Source: Druceiella hillmani (Eukaryota; Arthropoda; Insecta; Lepidoptera; Hepialidae). From it: DNA of 64,000 bases. Positions within the stretch are counted from its first letter, which is position 1; every line of letters starts with the position of its first letter. The notes beneath the pieces are model-generated. The model searched no databases. It worked only from the letters and a program-made list of their open reading frames with translations, and was not told the DNA's origin. The position numbers and the translations under genes were made by a program. The DNA is taken from contig JAYKKI010000008.1 in assembly GCA_039881145.1 (NCBI GenBank), positions 36,727,001 through 36,791,000 of the forward strand, in the 5' to 3' direction. Shown one piece after another: positions 50,511 through 64,000 of this stretch.

Positions 50511-51596
50511 TAAAAAATAATTACTCTTAAAGTAATTACAGCACAACACAATTAAATCCACTTATAAATCATTATGTCTTATATCTGGTCGAATCTATAT
50601 GCACTTTGTGCACGTTTTACTCATACCTTTTATTCATTAGCGTGAAGCTGCTCACGGGTAGGACACCCTAAGGGTGCAATTTAAATTAATATCGGCTATT
50701 TTATGAAAGAATGGGTCTGTCATACCCTATTATGCATGCCGAGGGTTAAATAAGATTCTAATCAGTTTTGAGAGATTATTTAATTTCCATCTCAAATGAC
50801 TCCCTCCATAACTATACCTTCATTTTAAAACAAAAATTTTCGAGAAATATTTTTAAAATTATCATGTTATGAACAAACAAAAGAGGAGATATACAGCAAA
50901 AAAAAGAAAGATTTAACCCTCTTATCTATTAATCGTGACATAGCAGTTAAAGAAAAAAGGGTGTTCATTTCATAGTAATTTAGCATTACTCGACCGTCGA
51001 AAATATTATACTGGACTTTTGAATAGAGCCTTCGATAGACTTCCCCTTACAATAGATTTAAGATAAGTATAATTAGCAAACAACTTCCCTTGCTGGACGT
51101 AATTTTATAAATTTAATGGCTTGTGTTTATTTCTAAACCGTGAGCTATCATCAAATTGATTACTATGAAACAAGATACAGATAAATTAAAATTCAGAAAG
51201 TAAATTAGTATTTTTTACAGTTTGCATAATAACTCAAGTTTTTATCATATTGCTACAAACTTTTATTTCTTGTTAAATCATTTTTACTCATTAAAAAATA
51301 ACTTTAAACATAAGGGGTCGTAATGTTAAGGACCAGCCCTAAGATAAATACTGAATCGCCTGTAATAAACAAATACTTAAGTTATGTAAAATAGTCAGGT
51401 AGTTCTGTTGGAGCATTAAAAAGAACTTACAATCTTCGAAGATCATTATTAATTTTGGAAATCTCAAATTGTACGCTAATTGAATACCAAAAATTATAAC
51501 CTTTGTGTACACAAGCACAGTCTTATTTCCATTAAAAATTCTTTACTGATCTTTTATTTTGAAATTAGAAGTTGTTACATGAAAATAAGATTTTCA

Positions 51597-51703
51597 TTGC
51601 TTCGAAAACTGCTGGCTTTAACCGTCATTAGAAATAATTTTATAGTTTCAAAGACAAATTTTATAGTTTCGAAAACTGCTGGCTTTAACCGTCATTAGAA
51701 AAC
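51597..51703 (+). repeat. Local duplication, about 70 bp
   Basis: 'ttcgaaaactgctggctttaa' followed by 'ccgtcattagaaa' appears at 51600-51633 and 51667-51702, separated by a shorter 'ttttatagtttc' repeat. The frame 51480-51698 (+) is a by-product. Confidence 0.75.
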
Positions 51704-54700
51704 CAGAGAATTAGTCGTGATATAAGTGTTTCTGTCACTTGGCTAAATGGAAAATATATCTGTCGACATACATAGAAGTCTATTTACATTTAAGAACATA
51801 TATATGTCTGGTGATTATTTTTTGACTTTTACAAATATAATAGTATTAAAAAATTATTTTGAAAAACAATATTTTAATAAAAAGTACTTTTTTTAAGTTT
51901 CTGTACCAAAAGGGTAATAAACATTTAAGGAAATACTTTTGCTATCAACTTGGAATTTGGCTAAGAAGGAATTTTAGAAATATTTTTATTTTTTAATAGA
52001 ACCGATTACATTGAAAAATAAGTGCTAGGTAGTATATCACATAAAACGACTATGTATACACAACCATATTACCTAAGTTTGGTAGCCGAGAAATGTGAAA
52101 TAATTTAGAAAGTTTTTTTTAAATATTATATAAAAGATTAAACAAAGATTCATGTATTTATATTTATATGGAAAAAACACCCTTCCCTTTCACTCTCTGA
52201 TTCCTTAATTTTTAGATCATCACATATACATGGAGTGTTGAAGTTTTGAAATAACAATTTTTAATTCGTAAACCTTGCTGCGCGAGTTCTACTCAAAAAT
52301 TACGGGTTTTTTTTATTAGTAATTTATAAAATTACGTTAAAAATATAACTTTTAAAATTTGGTTTTTGATAAAAGCACCAAATTTTATCTGAGTTGGTTT
52401 CAAGCATTAATTATCACATAAAATAAGACCATTTTTATGAAAAACATACAGGAATAATTAAATTGTTTTACTGTACTCACATTTTTTCCTGTACACAGAT
52501 ATCGCATAGATCATGCATACCAATAATTTTGAATACTAAAATATACATCATATTTCTAAATACAAGCAAGTCTCGAAGACTTAACAACACTTGCGGCGTA
52601 AGGAATAGTTATCTACAAAATTGTTTCCTGAGTGGAGTCACTCGGACACACGCTAAGGACTGCATCGCTTATAATAATCAATATATCGAAGCCAGCAAAG
52701 TCTTGTATTCATTTCGTTAGATTAATAATAACGAAAGCTATTGGGAAAATTACAGATACCGTAAAACAGATAATTTCACTGAAAGATATTGGCTACAGCA
52801 CGCTGCACAAAGCAAGCCATTTGCAGTCCGAACAATTTGGAAGCCATGAAAGATTAGAATTTATTTATATCTTTATCGAAAGGCTAGAACCAAGTATGAT
52901 TTTGGATATATGGGAAAATAATGAACTGAACAACAAACGAGGTTGTTGCTTTTCTGTGATATATTACCTTTATAAGTCGGATTCTCATCTGCAATATATC
53001 CAAATGAAAATGTTTCAAATAAATTTATTTAATTATTGTTAAGATTCCAATAAGCACTTTCTTCCAAAAATAATTTAGTTCAGGGGAAAGTGGAAACTAA
53101 AGTATAATAATGGTTTAGGGCTTGACGTTCAGAAGCAATTTTAAAGGATTCGATTTGTTATTTTTTTTAGTTCTATGTATATTATTAAGAATAAAATTAA
53201 AATTTTAGCCTTTTAGTAAATTAAACTAAAACAGACATATTAAGGTAAATATAGATGATGCAAAAAATAAAAAATCATGGTGATTATACATTTTTTAAAT
53301 ACAGTACAATTAGCACTCTTAAACACTAGTTATACAATTTATTGACTTGAACAATTTTATTGAAATAAATTTATTTTACTTTGAATACAATATTTTGGTC
53401 CATACTAATCGCCTACTTAGGGATCAGGAATCAGTTGTTAGGAATAAGTCAAGCTAAATCACTCACTGTATAAATCTTATTATATTTCCTACATTATATG
53501 AAAAAATTCGGTACCAATACTATTTTAATTTTTTTTAGTATTGGACTCAACATATTTACAATTACATTCGCCACACAAATACGACTTATTTGAAAGAAAA
53601 CTGGGTGTAAAATTTTATTATTTTAATATACTCACCAAACTATCTGTTTTAACCCTAAATCCACTGATAAATCGCGTAAAGGCCGCCATGATATAATAAT
53701 ACGAGTAAGGAGTAGATACCTTAATTTAATTTTTAATGTTGAAAAATACCATTAAATTCACGGTCTCGTCGAGATCAAAGTAACTTTTTCCTTTCGTTAA
53801 TAAAGTTATATTATATTCAGGTCAAAATTTGCTCGCTTTTAATTTTTTTCACAGTGAACATTTAACTTTAAAAGTAATCATTAAATATACAAAATATACC
53901 ATTTCAAGTACATTTTTGTAGCAAGCAACGCATGATTTTAAGCAGTTTAATTATCAGAATGTAAACAAAAATGTGAAAGGAGCTTTATTTTAAGGATTTA
54001 AAAATGAGATTTTTTAAAATTATTAAATAACTTCGGTTGACCATTTATTTTGATTTTACTCGTGAAGGCAAGAAGAAAAAACTGCCAAGCACGAGTAGTC
54101 ATACCCCCATAGTTGCGTATATATTTAGTAACTTATGACCTTTTTAGTGTATATAGTATTTCTAATTAAATTATATACAAATAATAATTTTTCACACAAT
54201 AAATACATTGCCTACTATAATTTTCACATAAGTAAAAACAAACAAATTACAAAAAATATAATTCCACATGGAATTACGAAAATTTTTTTTGGGATTTTTC
54301 CTTTTACTTTAGTATATTTGCCATAAGATTTTCTATTTTGCCAACATTCAATCAACAAGATCGAACGGAAATATCATGTAGATTTGACAACCAGTGCGTA
54401 AGACTATTATAGGAACAAAAAAGGGCCGTATATTTTTGTTATATGAAACAAAAAAACTTGATTTTTTAAGCACCGTAAGGCTATAGGTCTCAGTATATGA
54501 TGTTACGATATTTCAACCTGATATATCAAACCGTTTCTAAGAAAAAGAGCTTAAACAGAGAGACAGACAGATGGAGAAACAACCAAGTGATTCTATAAAT
54601 TGTGTCATTTTTAATGACCGAGTCCTAAAAAAGAAAAAAATAGTAATTACTGTTAAATAATTGTGTAAAAAAATATTTTCTGTTTATTCCAGGGTAATTT

Positions 54701-54917
54701 TCTGTAGAGATGTTGGAAAAAGGTCTAATAGCTCAATTTTTCCGTACTTTTTAAAAAATCAGATATCTTTTACTTTTGCCAAATTCTTTCTGGCCTTCGT
54801 AAAAATATGTACAAATTGGTGTTGATATCTTGAACTACATAAATGGTTTTTATTGGACAATTAAAACTGAACCAAATTTTAAAAAGTTATCACTGTCATA
54901 GAAAATGGATTTAATGT

Positions 54918-58340
<3,423 letters not shown>

Positions 58341-59684
58341 TATATGTGTGTGTGCGTGCGTATGTTTTTTTCATTTTACAAGAGTAAATGTTATTTCATA
58401 AGTATATTAAGAAACACTGGAAATAATCTCCCTTTGTTAATCGTAATCCGTTTGGATTAACAAAGAACAAGCCAATATTTGATTCGTCCCGACATACATC
58501 CAAACATTTTGTCAACTGTGTCGTCACCAAAACAACTTAAGCATATATGCACGCAAAACCGAAATTAATATAAGTTGTTTTCCTAATCACTGGTGTAAAA
58601 CCTTGAACACCGGTAGCATTGACGCTAGAACTGAAACGTCGCCTGGTGTCGAATAAGATATTGCTGAACTTGTTTATTTAGAGAAGCGGTGACATGATAA
58701 AGTTTGCAGGCGGCGAAACTCCCTGCGGGCATTTTGCACTCGAAGATAGGGGAGAAGAACACGCATGCCGGCGTTAGTGGAGTATATATTTCATAGCAGT
58801 CGTAAACCATCTATGGTTTAATATATGGGGCAAAATAATGTTATTTATTTTCATTTAAGTCATGTCTAATTAACGGACATTTTTGTATATAAAGTATTTA
58901 ACAAGTATGTCAGGATTTACTTGTGTGACAAGCTTTTTTCTCAACATCTTCTAAAACTGAAAAAACCCTCCGATTGTAATACGTCAGTTATTTCTGGACG
59001 AAATAACGACGTTTTCATAACGTGTAAAAGAATATTTTAATATTACCGTACAATACACTTTAAATCATTAAATGCATTGGCAGAATTCCACTTTTGTGAT
59101 TTTAAGAATAGACACGTCGTGTAGCTTTCTTTAAGCACATACATTTCAAGGACAACACAAAATATTTTCTTAATAATACTTTCACTGCAGTACTTTATAT
59201 TTTACTAAATAAGCATACTTACGTATATAATAAGTTCTCAACTTTAACCTCTGAAAATTCTGAATTATTAAATTAAAAAGTAATCATCGAAAAATTTGTT
59301 TTAAAACTTATTGCAATAACATTGGAAAAAAACAAAAAAATTTTCAATAAATTCTTTTGTATTTTCTTTCCTATTTTAAAAAAATTGTATATTCCGGTTG
59401 CCATATTGATATGCAATTTAATTGAAGTATTGAACTGATATGTACAATACGTATAATTTTAGTATATTGTAAAATGACTTAACTCGTGATACGGTTTTGA
59501 GTTTTAAGAAGACCATAGATTTTTAATAGTTTTAGGGTAAAATTCGACCAATAGTCGAAAATGATGAGTTAAATCTTAATTAACTAAATGAAAACTTTAT
59601 TACGAATTAATTTATTTATTACGAATTTATTTAGTTATTTGCGTACTTTAAGGCATACAATTGATATATATCTTACAGCCAGCT

Positions 59685-59765
59685 AGAACACCAGTCCAGC
59701 CCCGCTCGATGAGCGGCCGGCTACGCCTTGTGATCAACCTAACACACCACGGCGACGACATATAT
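59685..59765 (-). mobile_element. SINE/LINE-tail-like block (E)
   Basis: Equivalent of A 7195-7322. Keeps 'gcggggctggact' and the 'gtgttaggttgatcacaagg' ends but has lost the central segment with the B-box-like motif. Confirms that the insertion predates the A/E split. Confidence 0.4.
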
Positions 59766-60844
59766 GTTGATTTCTTCCATCAAATAATTTTGTTATTTTA
59801 ACTGCCACTGTGTTCAATTTAACGTACTCTCAATTAGATGTAATTATGGTTTATTATATGACTATTATATCGATATAGATGTTAGTGTGGAGTACCTTTT
59901 ATTTCTAAATTAAGTTAGTGAAATAAACGTTATATATGAGCGATTTAGTACACCTCTCATCTATATAATCGTTTCAGTAATATATTGTAATGTTTTTGTT
60001 TTTTGAAATGGGTCTTTTACTGATATTATGTCTGATAAGCTTTATAATATTTATACGTCTTTAGGAAACGAGAAATATTTTTTCTCGTTACTGTGGCTAT
60101 GAAAATTACATATTTCTGACTTAAGATGAAGAAGTAGCTATTTAACTTTTATTTTAACTAATGTTACTATTTTAAAAGAAATCATGTTTCTAATTTTTTT
60201 GTTATTTTTTTTTCGAAAAAATAGAACTTAAAAACAAATGGTAAGTGTCGCTGCTTATCAATTTGTAATAACTGCTTATCACCTTCATAATAGATATCAT
60301 TACATATTGATAAACATGTACGCCTTTTTTCTGCCCATTTCAATAAATCTCATCCGCACTATCCCATTTTATTCATTATTTACAGAATAGTATGCTTTCT
60401 TCACATTCTGTTCAAATACGAGGATACATACCTAATATTGTACACATTCCTATTTTTTATAGTAACCTGGGCTGTTATCCACTGAATTTCATGTTATATG
60501 TATATAGGTAAAAAAAAACTCACATTACAAGTTTTGACAAATTCATGTTTCATTTTCTTGTCATAAGAGCTATATAATCACAAACATTCCAAGCTTATTA
60601 TCTATAGATATATATACATATATATATATATAGTACCATCTCAATTAAAGATGTTACTTTATTGGAATAAAACATGCAGACTAATTATGATGAACACTCT
60701 CAAAACCTTAGCTTATATTAAAAGTGGCAATTCAGAATGAAATAGATTATCACAACTTCCATACCGAATGCGATTATAGAAATTACCTTTCAGAAAACGT
60801 TTTAATTAGTTTCATGTCTCCTTAGCCACCCATATTGGATACAC

Positions 60845-60846
<2 letters not shown>

Positions 60847-60920
<74 letters not shown>
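60847..60920. repeat. (TA)n microsatellite
   Basis: Pure TA repeat in E at the equivalent of A 9478-9530. A short second TA tract is at 60605-60632. Confidence 0.9.
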
Positions 60921-60921
<1 letters not shown>

Positions 60922-62805
60922 ATAAAACTAACATATTGTATCGTAAGAGATTAAAATAGTAAACGAACAATAAATAGTAATAAACAAACTGACTGGTCAG
61001 CGAGATTTTAGACCGACACTTTCAAAGAATCATTATAACAAAATTTATCGATATAAGTAATATAATTTTAAGTATACAGAAAGATACATATGAAGAATTA
61101 GCGTTATTTTTTCGCATTTCTTACAATTTGTTTACAAAATTAATGTATGTGTCCAAGGTTTATATTTCCTCATTTGTGACTTAATTTAATTAGTTACTAG
61201 TGAATGATAACTCTACTAATTATTTATTTCCTGTAATATATATAATATCACCTTCAATTATTTTTGATTAATTTCGAAATGAACATGTTTCAATGAGCAT
61301 CATACATTATTTCATGAGGCTCGCACTTGCAAGGATGTGTTATGAAAATCGTAATTAAAATCACTAAAATGGTATTAAAAATACGGAGGAAAATATAACA
61401 ATGATTAGGGTCATTTCTTCGCAGTCTTACAATTTATGTGCTAAACAAACATATATCATCTAGCCTTATATTTTCTTGTTCATTAATTAATTTTTTCCGT
61501 TACTAAATTATAAAATAATTTAAATTCATTGTTTAATACAAATTTAATTAATTTTACGATCGTTTTTCAATTTTCTCTCAGTTTTTGAATGGAATCCTCC
61601 AGAAATAAAATCTCCAGGTAATAATAAATGGGGCAAAATAAAGACGAAAATTAGCGTGTAATTAGTCCCATTAACAGATATTACAATTAAAACAAGGTGT
61701 ACCGCCAATTTATATTCGTTAAAGCTAAACAAAAATATTAAGGGAGAAACAAAAACTTTACTTGAAACATTTTTGGAATTAGCATGCAATGAAACGTTTC
61801 ATTTAGAAGAAAATTAAATGTCTTATTTTGGTAGAGCTAACAAAAGGGAAGATATAAGGCGGAAAATAGTAAAAGATTTAGCCCTGTTATCTTTTGACCT
61901 CGACGAAGCGACGGTAGGACAAAGGGTGTTCATTTCTTACTAATTTAGCAGTTCAGTCGTCAAAAATATCATACTAGGCTTCTGAATAGAACCGGCACTA
62001 CGGGGAACTTTTCCTTTATAATTTATAATAAGTACAATTAATAAACATTTCTCCTTCTTGAACTTACTTTCATTCACTTATTATTTTTTACTAAGCTAAA
62101 CTTAAGCTAAAGGTCGTTCTGTGGGAGCACTTAAAGGAATTACATTTTTTGAAAACAATTTTGAATTTTGGAAACCATAAACTTTAGACCGACGAAAATT
62201 AGTCTTTTTGTATGAGTCTAATTTCTATTAAAAATTCCATACTGCAATTTTATTTCAAATTATAAGCTATTACAAGAAAAAAAATGGTATTCGAAGTCTC
62301 TAGCTTTTATATCACGGTTAAAGCCAGAGAATCAGTCGCAGTGGAAGTGTTTAAGTGACTACGCTAAATCGGAAATAAATCTGCCGACCTACAAACAGGT
62401 ATATTTGTCTATTAGAACAAGAAAATGTCTCTTGATTATCTTTTGACTTCTGAATGTAATAAAATAAGGAAATTTATTTTTTGAAAATAATAATTTATAT
62501 AAAAAATACTTATGTTAGGTATTTGTACCTAACCGGTAAGGAAAATGAAATCATTTTATCCTATCTTTTGACTAACTCACGCCTCTCTTTCGCAGGAAAT
62601 AGTTTTATTGGCAACAAGCAGAAGCAATGTTGCGTATACATTGTTTCTTATTCAAAACGGGATTAGAAAGGATTGCAGAAGCTAGGTTTTTACACGAAAG
62701 GTCTATGCCTACACTCACATATCTTCGAAACTTGGTAGCCAAAAAATCTGAGATTATTTAAAAAGTATTGGTAATATTAAATGAAAAATAAAGTAAAGGT
62801 CAAGG

Positions 62806-63430
62806 TGAATTAAGTTATTTGAAACATTTTCATTAGGGTATATAGCCGCTGAGAATCCGATATAACATAATACATCACTGAAAAGCAATATATCACATCA
62901 TTTGATGTTCAGCCACTCTTTGTTCAAATATCTAAACTCATACTTAGTTATAGCCTTTCAAAAAATATGTAAATATACTTTCATATTTCAATGCTTGCAA
63001 ATTGTTCTGACTGCAAATGGCTTGCTTTGTGCAGTTTGCTCTAGCCAGTATCTCTCTCTGAAGTTTTCTCTTACCACAAAATCATTAACTTCCCCAATAG
63101 TTTTCGTTACTATTAAACTCATGAAGTATACGCCAGTATTTACTTTTTTCGATATATTAATTATTTTAAGCAACACTGTCCAAACCGCTTATTTGAACGA
63201 CCCCACTTAGGAAACAATTTAGTGTATATTTATTCTTTATGCCGAAAGCGATATTAATGAGACATGTTTGTGTTTATAAAGGTAACTGATATTTTAATTT
63301 TCAAAACTTTTAGCTATATGAGACGTGTATGGACAGGAAAAGAGCTCAAATGAAATAATTAAGTATAAATGTATGTTTCACAAACGGTCCTACTTTATAT
63401 GATAATTAATATTTCAAACCTAAAGTTTCT
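62806..63430 (-). repeat. Inverted segment of the macro-unit in E
   Basis: Reverse complement matches A 11480-12105 over its whole length (for example 'ggcttgctttgtgcagtttg' against A 11870-11890), while the sequence before it (62220-62800) matches A 10950-11240 directly. So this ~0.6-kb piece is flipped in E relative to A, B and D. Confidence 0.75.
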
Positions 63431-63494
63431 CTAATATATATAATTTACAATTCAATCTGTAAAATTTATGGTCCGCAGCTATTATTAAAACATT

Positions 63495-63787
63495 GAATAT
63501 ATTTGGCGTTAATTTTGTAGAAATTCATTATTCACAATTAAATGAAACTACGTGATGTAGTATTACTTCTACTTTCTTTAAGTTCTTTATCACGACCTAG
63601 GTTTTGTTGTATTACAACATCTTCAGGTGGGCTATTAGCAAAGATCTTTGAATCAAAGGGCTAGCAAAGATTCTTGATCTTTGCTAATAGCCCACCTGAA
63701 GATGTAATACAACGAAACCTAGGTCGTGGTAAAAAACTTAAAGAAAGTAGAAATAATACTACATCACGTAGTTTCATTGAGTTGTGG
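63495..63787 (-). mobile_element. Palindromic hammerhead retroposon (copy 8)
   Basis: A 293-bp fold-back element inside perfect 14-bp direct repeats ATTATTAAAACATT (63481-63494 and 63788-63801). The constant end is on the left ('gaatatatttggcg'); the right arm is truncated at 'gagttgtgg'. Arms carry damaged hammerhead motifs: 63590-63631 on minus has G12 changed to A and an eroded helix I; 63691-63729 on plus has lost three bases of stem II. Intact target-site repeats point to a recent insertion. Confidence 0.8.
63691..63729 (+). ncRNA. Hammerhead ribozyme-like motif, stem II shortened
   Basis: Core CUGAAGA, GAAA, ACCUAGGU, C and GUGG are all kept, but GUU is missing from stem II, leaving UGU-AAU-ACA followed by unpaired AC. 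Probably weak or inactive. The partner at 63590-63631 (-) has lost the essential G12. Confidence 0.4.
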
Positions 63788-63850
63788 ATTATTAAAACAT
63801 TTACAGACAAAAGAATATTTAATATCTCTTTTCCTGTCTATAGATTTATT

Positions 63851-64000
63851 TTATGGAAAGAAATAGTCAACAGAAATTTTCAAGTCCGTAATTTTATTAT
63901 TTTACTAATGTAGCATCTCAGCTTTCACGAAAGGATCTTGTCTGCTGATCAACGTTCCAACCTACAAGTTGATGAGACTGTTTGTACAATAATAGCGCTA
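63851..64000 (+). repeat. Macro-repeat unit, start of copy F
   Basis: Repeats the phase seen at 12617 and 37983: 'caacagaaat' near 63868, then a block ending 'gttgatgaga' that matches 12700-12745 and 38085-38110. Shows that another unit follows E head-to-tail. Truncated by the window end. Confidence 0.65.

Noticed and set aside
52463..53042. Overlapping frames of 85 and 136 codons in D
   Set aside because: They read through the conserved block also present in A, B and E, where the frames are different or broken; no domain visible.

Overview
The window is AT-rich nuclear DNA from an animal, most likely an insect. The evidence is a long degenerate array of the arthropod telomere 5-mer TTAGG (read as CCTAA on +), a decayed THAP-domain P-element transposase, R1/Jockey-like LINE fragments, and a SINE-like element with the common insect LINE 3' tail (a form of 'gcccagcagtgggac...ggctg'). 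The order cannot be fixed. I see no intact host gene. Nearly all open frames are short chance frames, many of them inside (TA)n or (CA)n tracts.

Most of the window is one large non-coding repeat unit, present in about five diverged head-to-tail copies. By eye, copy A is 1-12616 (starting near the unit start), B is 12617-34571, C is 34572-37982 (first quarter only), D is 37983-53154, E is 53155-63850 (the remainder of a unit), and F starts at 63851. C and E look like one unit split by D. B and D share sub-regions missing from A and E: two LINE remnants and the 19.5-21.7 / 46.6-49.0 kb stretch. A and E share others. All coordinates and alignments are by eye.

Younger insertions lie on this scaffold. 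(1) A family of palindromic elements occurs at 9.64, 13.14, 15.65, 16.45, 40.45, 41.09, 43.21 and 63.50 kb. The best-preserved members carry, in each arm, a sequence that fits the type-I hammerhead ribozyme consensus (CUGANGA, GAAA, UH, three helices). They have one constant end, a variably truncated other end, and 7-14 bp target-site duplications, which points to retroposition of the Penelope-like or LINE type. This is the most notable signal in the window. (2) An intron-containing P-element/THAP transposase pseudogene lies on - at 24.9-28.46 kb. (3) A 3.3-kb TIR transposon (TTAGGGTGTCCCA ends) with a broken transposase of a widespread unnamed family lies at 55.02-58.34 kb. (4) A (CCTAA)n array lies between direct repeats at 32.65-33.66 kb. 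(5) A SINE lies at 22.6 kb.

Comparing copies also exposes rearrangements: two ~0.6-kb inversions, three copy-specific near-perfect hairpins suggestive of template switching, small tandem duplications, and a patch moved from one part of the unit to another. Together the window looks like a low-constraint, repeat-amplified region (heterochromatin, a sex chromosome or a B chromosome are possible settings), not a gene-bearing region.
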